DNA of 53,791 bases from the NCBI GenBank assembly GCA_947625585.1, contig CANQOZ010000002.1, forward strand, positions 1 to 53,791. Reading direction: 5' to 3'. The notes beneath the pieces are model-generated. The model saw nothing but the letters and a program-made list of their open reading frames with translations, was not told where the DNA came from and searched no databases. A program made the translations under genes and the position numbers. The DNA is from an uncultured Eubacteriaceae bacterium (GTDB lineage Bacteria; Bacillota; Clostridia; Eubacteriales; Eubacteriaceae). Below, in pieces: positions 19,383-29,706 of this stretch; within the stretch, counting starts at the first letter, position 1, and each line of letters begins with the position of its first letter.

Positions 19383-20169
19383 AATTAATCATGCCTTTGA
19401 AAAGCCAGGTGCTTTTATCGGATTTTTAACAGGTGGAGATCCTGATAAACAAACAACTATAAATTGTATTAAAGCTTTAATTGATGCAGGAACAGATCTA
19501 ATTGAAATCGGTGTACCATTTTCAGATCCATGTGCCGAAGGTCCAGTCATAGAAAAAGCAGATGTTAGAGCACTTGAAAACGGAATGGATCTAGAAGGAA
19601 TTTTTTCTATAATTGAGGAAATTCGCAAAAATAATCAAAATATCCCAATAGTTTTATTAACTTATTACAATCCAGTTTTTAAATATGGTGAAGATGGTTT
19701 TTTAAAACGTTTAAAAGAAGTTGGTGGTGATGGATTAATTATTCCTGATATGCCATATGAAGAAAGTGAAGAAATGCGCAAACTTACTAAAGAAAATAAT
19801 TTAAGCTTAATTCTATTAGTTTCACCAACCTCTAATGAAAGAATTAAAACCATTGCTGAAGCTGGAGATGGTTTTATCTACGTAGTTTCTTCTATGGGAA
19901 CAACAGGAGTTCGATCCAAAATAACTACTGATATTCCCTCAATGATTAAAAAAATTAAAGATGTTACTAATGTTCCAGCTGCTGTTGGTTTTGGAATATC
20001 AACTCCAGAACAGGCTGAAAAAATGTGTGAAACGGCTGATGGTGCTATAGTTGGTTCAGCTATTGTTAAAATTATTGAAGAAAATGGAAAAGAATCACCA
20101 GAACTTGTTTATAATTATGCTAAACAAATGAAAGAAGCTGCCCTTAAAGGCGGTTTAAAAAGACAATAA
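19375..20169 (+). CDS. trpA: Tryptophan synthase alpha chain
   Basis: [42 protein letters not shown]; start corrected from ORF-track 19321. Confidence 0.96.
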   Translation: MNRINHAFEKPGAFIGFLTGGDPDKQTTINCIKALIDAGTDLIEIGVPFSDPCAEGPVIEKADVRALENGMDLEGIFSIIEEIRKNNQNIPIVLLTYYNPVFKYGEDGFLKRLKEVGGDGLIIPDMPYEESEEMRKLTKENNLSLILLVSPTSNERIKTIAEAGDGFIYVVSSMGTTGVRSKITTDIPSMIKKIKDVTNVPAAVGFGISTPEQAEKMCETADGAIVGSAIVKIIEENGKESPELVYNYAKQMKEAALKGGLKRQ

Positions 20170-20191
20170 GGGAGAACATTTGTTCTCCCTT
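20168..20191 (+). terminator. Bidirectional terminator between trpA and the convergent DUF815 gene
   Basis: AAGGGAGAACATTTGTTCTCCCTT. Confidence 0.85.
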
Positions 20192-20197
20192 TCTTAC

Positions 20198-21466
20198 TTA
20201 TTCAGTTAAATTATTTTCTGTGTTTATATATTGAATAAATTGTTCTGCAGTTCTACCACTTCTATTCATATGTCTTAATTCCCACTGTATTGCTTGATCT
20301 TTTAAATCATCAGTAATTTTAATGTTATTCTTTTTAGCTAAATTCTCAACTATATCTAAATAGAAGTCTTGATTCGGAACATTAAAAGGAATTGTAAGAC
20401 CAAAACGAGAAACTAGTGAAAGTTTTTCTTCCAATATTTCTCTTGCATTAACTGCATCTTCTCTTTCAGATTTACTTTGACTTACAAGTGTTCTTTTATT
20501 TGATGTAGCATACAAAAGAACATTTTCAGGTAGTGATTCAAAGGAACCTTCTAAAGAATTTTTAAGAGCTTTATAATTAGGATCTCCGTTTTCAAAGCTT
20601 AAATCATCTATGAAAATGATAAAGGGATAATTGGTTTTAGCAATTTCTCTTGTTACTTCTGGGAGGTAAGAAATTTCTTCTTTTTTAATTTCAATAAAAC
20701 GAAGCCTTGTATCTTTAAATTCATCAAGTAAGCTCCGAACCATAGTTGATTTTCCCGTACCCATTTCTCCGTAAAGAAGAGTATTAAGACCACCTGTACC
20801 ATTAATAAATGAACGAGTATTTTGAATGAGCTTATCTTTTTGTTTTTGATAGCCAATCAAATCATTCATTTTATTATAATTACTAATATTAACTGGAAGT
20901 AGTAATTCTTCTTTTTCATTGTCTTTTACAGGATTTAATCTATAGGCTTTAGAACTTTTATAAAACCCTAATCCATTTATACTAATGTTACGTTTTAATT
21001 GAGTATAAATTTTACTAGCATTTTTTTGTTCAAGTGTCTTAGCTAAAGTTGAATTTTTATTAAATATTTTCTTTGTAAAAATATCTTCTGTTCCTTCTGC
21101 TAAAATATCAATAATTTTAGAAAAATCAAAATTATAGATATCAGATATAATAGATAAATCTTCTAGAAGAGTTTTTTTATAAATAAATTTTGAGTTTTTT
21201 TCTAAATATAGGGTAAGATTGTTTGAAGTTGTTAAGCTATCTATAATAATATTTCCCCAAACATTTTTAGCTGTAGGATTTTTTATATCTAGTGCATAAA
21301 GTCCTACCATTGATCTTAATTTATAATAATCTCCTTTGGCTTTTGATAAAGAAAAGTCTGGGTCAATAAGTTGTTTTATAAGTTCATAAAATTCTTTTAT
21401 TATGGGTTGTTCTAATAAATCCCGGTAAAAGCAGAGTGAATTTAAACGGTCTAATAGATTAATCAT
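20198..21466 (-). CDS. DUF815 family AAA+ ATP-binding protein
   Basis: LLYGEMGTGKSTMVRSLL Walker A, PFIIFIDDLSFE, LYATSNKRTL, MNRSGRTAEQFIQYI. Confidence 0.88.
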   Translation of the reverse strand: MINLLDRLNSLCFYRDLLEQPIIKEFYELIKQLIDPDFSLSKAKGDYYKLRSMVGLYALDIKNPTAKNVWGNIIIDSLTTSNNLTLYLEKNSKFIYKKTLLEDLSIISDIYNFDFSKIIDILAEGTEDIFTKKIFNKNSTLAKTLEQKNASKIYTQLKRNISINGLGFYKSSKAYRLNPVKDNEKEELLLPVNISNYNKMNDLIGYQKQKDKLIQNTRSFINGTGGLNTLLYGEMGTGKSTMVRSLLDEFKDTRLRFIEIKKEEISYLPEVTREIAKTNYPFIIFIDDLSFENGDPNYKALKNSLEGSFESLPENVLLYATSNKRTLVSQSKSEREDAVNAREILEEKLSLVSRFGLTIPFNVPNQDFYLDIVENLAKKNNIKITDDLKDQAIQWELRHMNRSGRTAEQFIQYINTENNLTE

Positions 21467-21486
21467 AATTTGATTATAACACTACT

Positions 21487-22110
21487 ATGGAAATGAGTAC
21501 GTTTGATTTGGCTTTAAACTATTTAACTTATAAGCCAAGAACAGAAAAAGAAATTAGGGATTACCTAAAAAAGAAAAAAATTAAAAAAGATATTATTGAA
21601 AATACTATTGAAAAATTAAAAGAATACAATTACATAAATGATAGAGAATATGTAAAGCTTTATCTTAAGAACAATCATTTAGGAAAACGTTTTGGATTAA
21701 AAAAAATTAAGTATGATTTAATTAAAAGGGGTATCAGCGAAAAAACCTTAACTATTATTGATCAAATTCCAGAAGAGAATCTTAACGATTATTGTATTTA
21801 TCATTTTAATAAAGTTTTAAGTTCAACTGATAAAGTACCTTATAGGAAAAGAGTTCCTAAGATAGTTCGATATCTTAATCTAAGGGGTTTTGATTATCAA
21901 GACTATTCATCTTTAATTTCTGAAATACCTAAAGAAAGTGATATTGATGAATTAAAATTTAAAAAAGATTTTGAGCATTATTACAAGCTATATTCTAAAA
22001 AGGGATTTAATAGCTCTGAATTAAAGTCAAGAATTATCAGGGGACTATTATCCAAAGGATACGATTATAAATATATTAATGAAATAATAAATCAATTTGA
22101 GCTTAAGTAA
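21487..22110 (+). CDS. recX: Regulatory protein RecX family
   Basis: ALNYLTYKPRTEKEIRDYLKKK, YINDREYVKLYLKN, GFDYQDYSSLI three-helix repeats. Confidence 0.8.
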   Translation: MEMSTFDLALNYLTYKPRTEKEIRDYLKKKKIKKDIIENTIEKLKEYNYINDREYVKLYLKNNHLGKRFGLKKIKYDLIKRGISEKTLTIIDQIPEENLNDYCIYHFNKVLSSTDKVPYRKRVPKIVRYLNLRGFDYQDYSSLISEIPKESDIDELKFKKDFEHYYKLYSKKGFNSSELKSRIIRGLLSKGYDYKYINEIINQFELK

Positions 22111-22139
22111 TTGTCAAAAAAGGGGATAGATACTACAAT
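22111..22139 (+). promoter_or_regulatory. Candidate sigma-A promoter (TTGTCA-N17-TACAAT)
   Basis: Near-consensus boxes with 17-nt spacer upstream of the alarmone synthetase. Confidence 0.55.
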
Positions 22140-22170
22140 AAAATTGTAAACGTTTAGAGTTAGGACTATT

Positions 22171-22863
22171 ATGAACGCATATGATAATACTGTAAATGTA
22201 ATTGAAATTAATCGAGATAATTATTTATATAGCCCATTTCAAGATGAAGAGAGATTAATCCAAGATTTAAAAGAAAATGAAATTATCTTTTCATCTGCTA
22301 TTAAAGAAATAATGACTAAGTTGAATATCTTAAATGATGAATTCGTAGCTATGCATTCGAGAAACCCTATTCATTCAATGAGATATAGAGTTAAAAAACC
22401 TGAAAGTGTTATTGAAAAATTGAAACGAAAAGGTTACGACGTTAATATGAATAACGTTAGAAATCATATTGAAGATATAGCTGGAATTAGAATTATTTGT
22501 CCATATATTAAAGATATTTATGTTGTAAAACAATTAGTTGAAAATCAAGATGATCTGGAAGTTTTTCGAATTGTAGATTATATAAAAAATCCTAAAAAAA
22601 ATGGTTATCGCAGTCTTCATATGATTATGGTTGTACCTGTTTTCTTTTCAGATCATAAAGCAAAGGTAAAAGTAGAAGTTCAAATAAGAACTATTGCTAT
22701 GGACTTTTGGGCTTCGCTTGAGCATCAATTACGTTATAAAACAAAAGATTCAAAGGTTGTTCCACAAGATATTTCTGATGAATTAAAATCTTGTGCTGAT
22801 ATTATTGCTGATACTGATATTCGAATGCAAGATATTCATAACCGGGTCTTTTCTGATACATGA
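22171..22863 (+). CDS. GTP pyrophosphokinase, small alarmone synthetase (RelQ-type)
   Basis: Synthetase-only: IRYR-like MRYRVKKPESVIEKL, EDIAGIRIICPYI, NGYRSLHMIM, VEVQIRTIAMDFWASLEHQLRYK. Confidence 0.93.
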   Translation: MNAYDNTVNVIEINRDNYLYSPFQDEERLIQDLKENEIIFSSAIKEIMTKLNILNDEFVAMHSRNPIHSMRYRVKKPESVIEKLKRKGYDVNMNNVRNHIEDIAGIRIICPYIKDIYVVKQLVENQDDLEVFRIVDYIKNPKKNGYRSLHMIMVVPVFFSDHKAKVKVEVQIRTIAMDFWASLEHQLRYKTKDSKVVPQDISDELKSCADIIADTDIRMQDIHNRVFSDT

Positions 22864-25274
22864 AAAATATTGAAATAGGAGTTGGGGATTTAGTTTCATT
22901 CGTTTTCCGGACCGGAAGTATTGATAATCGAAATTCTGGAAAATCGAGAAGATTGTTAGGGACAAAAATCCATAAACTTATTCAAGAAAAAGAATCAAAA
23001 ATAAAAGATAAATATCAAAAAGAAGTCTATTTTAAATTTCCTATTAAGTATGAAAATAATCAATTTATTTTAACGGGTAGAGCTGATGCTATTTATTTCC
23101 AAAACAACAATCCAATTGTAGAAGAAATAAAAACTACTAATCGTTATAAATCTAAGAATTTTGAAGCAGAAAAGGCTCATAAATATCAGTTATACTTTTA
23201 TGGTTATTTTTATGCAGTTCAAAATAATTTAGACTCTATAATATTAGATCTTAACTATTATCATATTTCAACAGAAGAAAATACTCACTTTAAAAAGGAG
23301 TATTCAATTCAAGAATTGGAAGAAAAAGTCCATTATGTTCTTAAAAAATGGTTAGAAATAGGTTTTTTAAAAGAAGAATGGATTGATATTAGAAACAAAT
23401 CTATAGATGAATTAGATTTTATTTATGATAATTTTCGAAAAGGTCAAAGAGAAATTTCGTTAGCTGTCTTTAATACAATTAGAAGAAATGATAAAGCTTT
23501 TATTGAAGCTCCTACAGGTATTGGTAAGACAATAGGAACAATATTCCCATCTGTTAAATCTTTAACAAATAATTCAAATGTTCAAATTTACTATCTCTCT
23601 TCTAAAACAACTATTCAAAATGAAGCTAATAAAGCTTTATTTAAAATGAGAGAAAAGGGACTTCAAATTAAATCAACTACTATCACGGCTAGAGATAAAA
23701 TTTGTTTTTTAAATCAAGAAAAGCCAAATTCTAGAAATTGTAATCCTGAAGATTGTGAATTTGCTAAAGATTATTACAATAAAGTTAATCCAATTTTAAT
23801 TAAGGCCTTAAAGGAAAATTCTTGTTTTGATAGAGAATATATTGAGAAACTTGCTTATAATGAAAAGATTTGTCCATATCAACTTTCCTTAGATTTAAGT
23901 AAATGGTCTGATATTATTATATGTGATTATAATTATGTTTTTGACCCAGTTAGTTCTTTAGATGGATTTAATGAAAATCGAATATATTTAGTTGACGAAG
24001 CTCATAATCTTCCTGATCGATCTCGTTCAATGTATTCTGCTGAAATAAACTCAAATTCTTTTAGAAAGTTGAGAAATATCTTAAATACAAAGGATCTCAG
24101 TGAAGAAGAAAATAGAAGATTAAGAACTCAAGTAAATCGAGTTTTTTATTATCTTTTAGATTTAAAAGAAGAGTTAGAAGCCTTAGAAGGTGACTATATT
24201 GAAATAGATCAGAAACTCATAGATCAAATTAATCAAAAAATTTTTAACTTTCAAACAGCGGCTATTCGATATCAATCAAAAATAAAAGAAGGAAAAGTTA
24301 CAAAAGATGATGAGATAATGGCTAGTTTGAACGAGTGTACTAATGAATTATTTCGTTTTACAGCAATTAATGGATTAGAAACTGAAGAAAAATATTATAA
24401 TTATATAAAACTCGATCAAAATAACGTAGTTATTCGTTTAGTTTGTTTAGATCCATCAAGTTTTTTAAATGAAAAAATAGGTGAAAACCCGATAATATTT
24501 TTTTCGGCTACTTTAACTCCATTTAATTATTATAAAAAAGTTATTCTTGGAAATAATAAAATACCTGAGTTAGCTCTTCCTTCTCCTTTTAGTAGGGAGA
24601 ACTATTTGGTTTTATGTGATGATTCAATTAGTACTCGTTATAGTGATAGAGAGTTTAGTTATGATCTTTTAGCTCAAACTTTAAAAACTTTAGTACTTGC
24701 GAATAAAGGGAATTATTTATTTTTTTTCCCATCCTATAATTATCTACGTACAGTTCATGAAATTTTTGTTAAACTAGTTAATAATGAAGGTTTTAATATA
24801 ATCGTTCAGAATTCATCCATGGATGATACTGAAAGAAAACGGTTCTTGAATTACTTTAAGCAAAAAAAGCCAACTATAGGTTTTTGCGTTATGGGTGGTA
24901 TTTTTTCTGAAGGCATTGATTTACCTTTAGATTCCTTAATCGGAACTGCTATCGTTGGTCCTGGAATTCCAGGAATTGATTTTGAACGTGATTTGTTAAA
25001 AGAATATTTTCAAGAAGAAAATGGACAAGGATATGCTTACGCTTATGCCTATCCTGGAATGAATCGTGTCTTACAATCAGCTGGTAGAGTTATTAGAACT
25101 AATCAAGATAAAGGTGTAATATTACTAATTGATGATCGTTTTAGAAGTTCATTCTATAAAAAGATGATTCCAGATCATTTAAGACCTCAATATTTAAATA
25201 ATCCAAAAGACCTACATTTTAAATTACAGGAATTTTGGAAACAAAACAGATCTAATAAAGGAGATTCAACATGA
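22860..25274 (+). CDS. PD-(D/E)XK nuclease domain fused to DinG/XPD-like Fe-S DNA helicase
   Basis: N-term GRADAIYFQNNNPIVEEIKTT (RecB-like nuclease); EAPTGIGKT Walker A; LVDEAHNLPDR; Cys cluster around ICFLNQEKPNSRNCNPEDC...ICPYQ; AGRVIRT motif VI. Confidence 0.85.
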   Translation: MKNIEIGVGDLVSFVFRTGSIDNRNSGKSRRLLGTKIHKLIQEKESKIKDKYQKEVYFKFPIKYENNQFILTGRADAIYFQNNNPIVEEIKTTNRYKSKNFEAEKAHKYQLYFYGYFYAVQNNLDSIILDLNYYHISTEENTHFKKEYSIQELEEKVHYVLKKWLEIGFLKEEWIDIRNKSIDELDFIYDNFRKGQREISLAVFNTIRRNDKAFIEAPTGIGKTIGTIFPSVKSLTNNSNVQIYYLSSKTTIQNEANKALFKMREKGLQIKSTTITARDKICFLNQEKPNSRNCNPEDCEFAKDYYNKVNPILIKALKENSCFDREYIEKLAYNEKICPYQLSLDLSKWSDIIICDYNYVFDPVSSLDGFNENRIYLVDEAHNLPDRSRSMYSAEINSNSFRKLRNILNTKDLSEEENRRLRTQVNRVFYYLLDLKEELEALEGDYIEIDQKLIDQINQKIFNFQTAAIRYQSKIKEGKVTKDDEIMASLNECTNELFRFTAINGLETEEKYYNYIKLDQNNVVIRLVCLDPSSFLNEKIGENPIIFFSATLTPFNYYKKVILGNNKIPELALPSPFSRENYLVLCDDSISTRYSDREFSYDLLAQTLKTLVLANKGNYLFFFPSYNYLRTVHEIFVKLVNNEGFNIIVQNSSMDDTERKRFLNYFKQKKPTIGFCVMGGIFSEGIDLPLDSLIGTAIVGPGIPGIDFERDLLKEYFQEENGQGYAYAYAYPGMNRVLQSAGRVIRTNQDKGVILLIDDRFRSSFYKKMIPDHLRPQYLNNPKDLHFKLQEFWKQNRSNKGDST

Positions 25275-25459
25275 CAGTTATTATTAATGATGGATGCATT
25301 TCTTGTGGTTTATGCACAGAAATTTGCCCAGAAGAATTCGAATTTGGTCCTGAAGGAACAGCTGTACCAATTCAAGATCCAGTTCCAGATGATCTAATTC
25401 CTGGATGTGAAGAAGCTGCAGACAGTTGTCCTGTTTCTGTAATCGAATTAGAAGACTAA
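25271..25459 (+). CDS. Ferredoxin
   Basis: CISCGLCTEICP ... CEEAADSCPVSVI. Confidence 0.93.
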   Translation: MTVIINDGCISCGLCTEICPEEFEFGPEGTAVPIQDPVPDDLIPGCEEAADSCPVSVIELED

Positions 25460-25469
25460 ATTTATATTT

Positions 25470-25498
25470 GGGTGCCTTCGGGTACCCTTTTTCTTTTT
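25470..25498 (+). terminator. Rho-independent terminator with UUCG loop
   Basis: GGGTGCC-TTCG-GGTACCC then TTTTTCTTTTT. Confidence 0.9.
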
Positions 25499-25586
25499 GA
25501 ACTTTTGGATTATTATTTATTTTTAAGTTATTTTAAAACGATTTGGGGAAAATTTAATACGGAATAATTTAGAAATTAGGCAAATT

Positions 25587-27665
25587 ATGGCTCAAAAACT
25601 TGTAATAGTCGAATCGCCACATAAGGCAAAGACAATTCAAAAATTTTTACCAAAAGGTTACGAAGTACAAGCAACAAAGGGACATCTTGTTGATTTACCA
25701 AAAAGTCGATTAGGTATTAATATTGAAGATAATTTTGAACCTGATTACATAAATGTCCGTGGTAGAGCTGACACTATTAATATGTTAAAAAAGGAAGCTA
25801 AAAAGGCCGATGAAGTTTTGCTAGCTACTGACCCGGATAGAGAAGGTGAAGCAATCTCTTGGCATGTTGCTAATTTTCTGGGGATTGATCCTAATTCAAA
25901 CTGTCGTGTTGAATTTCATGAAGTAACAAAACGAGCAGTAATTGAAGCTATTGATAATAAACATCCAGTTGATATGAACCTTGTAGATTCTCAACAAGCT
26001 AGACGTGTTTTAGACCGTTTAGTAGGTTATTCTATTAGTCCTTTTTTATGGAAAAAAGTAAAACGAGGTCTAAGTGCTGGAAGGGTTCAATCTGTTGTAA
26101 CCAGAATGATTGTCGATAGAGAAGAAGAAATACAAAAATTTCAACCACAAGAATATTGGCAAATCGATTTAGATTTAAAAATAAAAGGGGATAGAAAACA
26201 TTTTAAGGCTGAGCTCAAAACTGAGGATGGTAAAAAAATTAAAATTGAAAATAAAGAGCAGGCTGATAAAATTGAAAATATAATAAATGAAAATCCTCTT
26301 GAAATTACAAATGTAAAAGAAAGAATAAGAAAACAGAAAGCTCCATTACCTTTTACAACGAGTACACTCCAACAAGCTGCCTATAATATATTAGGTATGA
26401 CTTCACAACGAACAATGCGGACTGCACAGGAACTCTTTGAAGGAGTTAATATTAAAGGTCGAGGTATGACTGGTTTAATAACCTATTTACGTACTGATTC
26501 AACTCGTTTAGCTCCTGAAGCTATTGATGAAACTCATACATATATTGAAAAAAATTATGGTGAGAAATATAGCTCAAAAAATAAGAGGAAAGTAAAGACG
26601 AATTCTAATGTTCAGGATGCTCATGAAGCTATAAGACCCACTTCAATTGAACTTCATCCAGAGATGATAAAAGATTCTTTATCAAATGATCAGTATAGAC
26701 TCTATAATCTTATCTGGAAACGAATGTTAGCATCGCAAATGTCTGATTCAGAAATTAAGGTTGTTGATGTTAATATTAAATGCAAAAACTTAGGCTTTAA
26801 AGCTAAAGGTGAATCATTAGTATTTCCTGGATTTTCTGAAGTTCTCGGAAATAATAAAAAACTCATCAGTCTTCCAAATATTACAAAAGAAAGTAAATTA
26901 GAATTATTAAATATAAATAAAGAACAAAAATTTACCTCGCCTCCTTCTAGGTTTACGGAAGCTACTTTAATCAAGCAGTTAGAAGAAAATGGTATTGGGA
27001 GACCAAGTACCTATTCACCTACAATTTCAACTATTAAAAATAGAGGATATGTTGAAGTCGAAAATAAGAAATTAAAGCCTACTGATCTAGGTTTTATCGT
27101 TACTGATTTAATGAAAGAGCATTTCCAAGATATCGTAGATATTAAATTTACGGCTGGAATGGAAGAATCATTAGATAAAGTTGCTGAAGGAAATAAAGAT
27201 TGGAAGAATTTAATAGGTCTCTTCTATACTGATTTTAAAACTGAACTTGAAGAAGCTCAAGAAAAACAAGATAAAGTCGAAATAAAAGATCCTATATCAG
27301 ATGAAGTTTGTGAAAACTGTGGCGTTAATATGGTTATTAAAAATGGTAAGTATGGGAAATTCTTAGCTTGTCCAAATTGGCCAGAATGTAAGAATACAAA
27401 ACCTTATTTCGAAAAGACGGATGGAGTATGTCCGAATTGTGGAGGTCAATTAATTAAGAAGAAATCTAAAAAAGGAAGAACATTTTATGGATGTGTCAAT
27501 TATCCGGAATGTGACTTTTCTTCTTGGGATCTTCCAACTGCCTATATTTGTCCAGAATGTTCACAAACTATATTTCAAAAAGGTTTAGGTAAAAGAAAAA
27601 AATATTATTGTATTGATCATGGCGAATTTAATGAAAGCGATTTAAAGAAAAAAATGGAGGAATAA
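25587..27665 (+). CDS. topA: DNA topoisomerase I
   Basis: [43 protein letters not shown]-terminal C4 zinc fingers. Confidence 0.97.
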   Translation: MAQKLVIVESPHKAKTIQKFLPKGYEVQATKGHLVDLPKSRLGINIEDNFEPDYINVRGRADTINMLKKEAKKADEVLLATDPDREGEAISWHVANFLGIDPNSNCRVEFHEVTKRAVIEAIDNKHPVDMNLVDSQQARRVLDRLVGYSISPFLWKKVKRGLSAGRVQSVVTRMIVDREEEIQKFQPQEYWQIDLDLKIKGDRKHFKAELKTEDGKKIKIENKEQADKIENIINENPLEITNVKERIRKQKAPLPFTTSTLQQAAYNILGMTSQRTMRTAQELFEGVNIKGRGMTGLITYLRTDSTRLAPEAIDETHTYIEKNYGEKYSSKNKRKVKTNSNVQDAHEAIRPTSIELHPEMIKDSLSNDQYRLYNLIWKRMLASQMSDSEIKVVDVNIKCKNLGFKAKGESLVFPGFSEVLGNNKKLISLPNITKESKLELLNINKEQKFTSPPSRFTEATLIKQLEENGIGRPSTYSPTISTIKNRGYVEVENKKLKPTDLGFIVTDLMKEHFQDIVDIKFTAGMEESLDKVAEGNKDWKNLIGLFYTDFKTELEEAQEKQDKVEIKDPISDEVCENCGVNMVIKNGKYGKFLACPNWPECKNTKPYFEKTDGVCPNCGGQLIKKKSKKGRTFYGCVNYPECDFSSWDLPTAYICPECSQTIFQKGLGKRKKYYCIDHGEFNESDLKKKMEE

Positions 27666-28201
27666 TGGACTTACAAGCAACAACAATTTGTGCTGTTCGT
27701 AATAACGGTCAAAGTGCTATAGCAGGTGATGGACAGGTCACAATGGGTGAAAGTGTTATCATGAAAGCAACTGCTAAAAAAGTAAAGCGAATTTATAAAG
27801 ATAAAGTTTTAATGGGCTTTGCAGGATCAGTTGCTGATGCTTTCACATTAGCAGAAATGTTTGAAAAGAAACTAGAAATGTATAACGGTAATCTTGAAAG
27901 AGCAGCTGTTGAACTTGCTCGCGAATGGAGAAAAGATAAAGTTATTCGAAAACTAGAAGCCTTACTTATTGTATTAGACAAAGATGATTTGTTAATTGTT
28001 TCTGGAACAGGTGAAGTAGTTCAACCAGACGATGAAATAGCTGCAATTGGTTCAGGAGGAAATTATGCTTTAGCTGCAGCTAGAGCTTTAAAAAGAAATG
28101 CTCCTGAAATGAGTGCTGCAGAAATTGCTGAACAAGCTTTAATAATAGCATCTGAAATTTGTGTTTATACTAATGGGAATATTATTGTTGAGGAAGTTTA
28201 A
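27665..28201 (+). CDS. hslV: ATP-dependent protease subunit HslV
   Basis: [51 protein letters not shown]. Confidence 0.95.
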   Translation: MDLQATTICAVRNNGQSAIAGDGQVTMGESVIMKATAKKVKRIYKDKVLMGFAGSVADAFTLAEMFEKKLEMYNGNLERAAVELAREWRKDKVIRKLEALLIVLDKDDLLIVSGTGEVVQPDDEIAAIGSGGNYALAAARALKRNAPEMSAAEIAEQALIIASEICVYTNGNIIVEEV

Positions 28202-29601
28202 TGAAACAATATGATCTTGAAGAATTAACTCCTGCCATGACGGTCAAAGAACTTGATCGATTTATTATTGGACAGGATGAAGCAAAGAAAGCAGTTGCAA
28301 TCGCTTTAAGAAATCGTTTCAGAAGATCTCAGTTAAGCGATGAACAAAGAGAAGAAATAACACCCAAAAATATCATTTTAATGGGTCCTACTGGAGTAGG
28401 AAAAACTGAAATAACTCGAAGAATTGCTAGGTTAGTTAATGCTCCTTTAATTAAAGTTGAAGCCACTAAATTTACTGAAGTTGGTTATGTTGGAAGAGAC
28501 GTTGAATCAATGATTAGAGATTTAGTAAATCGGGCTGTCAGAGATGCTGAACAAGCAAAAATAGCTGAAGTTCAACAAAGAGCAGAAGCTAATGCTGAAG
28601 AGATTCTTTTAAATCTTTTAGTTGGATTAAAAAAGAAAGATAAAAAGCCAAGTAATCCTTTTAATTTTGCTTTGAAAAAACCAGAAACTCAGGAAGAAGC
28701 AAAAGAAAGAAAACAAAGAATAGAAGAAAAAAAAGCTAGAAAAGCAACAGTCTTAGAGGATCTACGTAGTGGAAAACTCGAAGATAATATAGTAACTGTT
28801 GAAGTTGTTGATAAACCATCTACCGTTTTCGGTATGGTAGGTGGTATGGAAGATATGAGTATAAACGATATGTTTGGTGGAATTCTTCCTGAGAAAAAAA
28901 AGAAACGAAAAATGAAAGTAAAGGATGCTAGAAAGGTCCTTGTACAACAAGAAGCTGAAAAACTTATTGATAAAGATGAAGTAACAGAACTTGGTGTTAG
29001 AAATGCAGAACAAAATGGAATAATCTTTATTGATGAAATTGACAAAATAATAGGCTCAGATGGAACAAGTAAAGGTCCTGATGTTTCAAGAGAAGGGGTT
29101 CAAAGAGATATTTTACCTATAGTTGAAGGAAGTACTGTTAATACAAAATATGGACCAGTTAAGACAGATTTTATTTTATTTATTGGCTCAGGAGCCTTCC
29201 ATGGAACTAAAGTCTCTGATATGATTCCTGAATTACAGGGCCGTTTTCCAATTAATGTTAAACTAGATTCTTTAACTAAGGAAAACTTTGAAGAAATTTT
29301 AACAAGTACTGAAAATTCAATTTTAAAACAATATAATCAATTGCTTGGAACAGATGGAATAGATTTAGAATTTACAGATGATGCTGTTAAAGAAATAGCT
29401 TCAATAGCTTATGATGAAAACATGAATAACGAAGATATTGGAGCTAGAAGGCTTCAAACAGTATTAGAAAAACTTTTAGAAGATATTTCGTTTCAAGCTC
29501 CCGATATTGATGAAAAACATATTGTAATAGATAAAGAGTTTGTTGATAATACTTTAACTGATGAAATTCAAGCAGAAGATTATAAACAATATCTAATTTA
29601 A
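28201..29601 (+). CDS. hslU: ATP-dependent protease ATPase subunit HslU
   Basis: GPTGVGKTEITRRIA, KFTEVGYVGRDVESMIRDL, IFIDEIDKI, GARRLQTVLEKLLEDISF. Confidence 0.96.
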   Translation: MKQYDLEELTPAMTVKELDRFIIGQDEAKKAVAIALRNRFRRSQLSDEQREEITPKNIILMGPTGVGKTEITRRIARLVNAPLIKVEATKFTEVGYVGRDVESMIRDLVNRAVRDAEQAKIAEVQQRAEANAEEILLNLLVGLKKKDKKPSNPFNFALKKPETQEEAKERKQRIEEKKARKATVLEDLRSGKLEDNIVTVEVVDKPSTVFGMVGGMEDMSINDMFGGILPEKKKKRKMKVKDARKVLVQQEAEKLIDKDEVTELGVRNAEQNGIIFIDEIDKIIGSDGTSKGPDVSREGVQRDILPIVEGSTVNTKYGPVKTDFILFIGSGAFHGTKVSDMIPELQGRFPINVKLDSLTKENFEEILTSTENSILKQYNQLLGTDGIDLEFTDDAVKEIASIAYDENMNNEDIGARRLQTVLEKLLEDISFQAPDIDEKHIVIDKEFVDNTLTDEIQAEDYKQYLI

Positions 29602-29604
29602 AAA

Positions 29605-29631
29605 AATAGGATGCCTTTTTGGTATCCTATT
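29605..29631 (+). terminator. Terminator-like hairpin after hslU
   Basis: AATAGGATGCC-TTTTT-GGTATCCTATT (one G-U pair). Confidence 0.7.
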
Positions 29632-29645
29632 AAAATTATAATTCT

Positions 29646-29680
29646 CAATAAAAAATGCAGCTCTATTAAAGAACTGCATT
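29646..29680 (-). terminator. Terminator of the minus-strand secreted-protein gene
   Basis: On minus strand AATGCAG-N13-CTGCATTTTTTATTG. Confidence 0.65.
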
Positions 29681-29706
29681 AATTTATATTAAGAGGTATT
29701 TGTACT

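Noticed and set aside
22860-25274. Cas4/CRISPR or defence-island association for the RecB-like nuclease-helicase
   Set aside because: No Cas proteins, repeats or known defence partners nearby; the neighbours are housekeeping genes, so a repair role is more likely.
28689-29045. Minus-strand 118-aa and overlapping 83-aa ORFs opposite hslU
   Set aside because: Ser/Phe-rich shadow ORFs antisense to a strongly conserved gene; no RBS or family resemblance.
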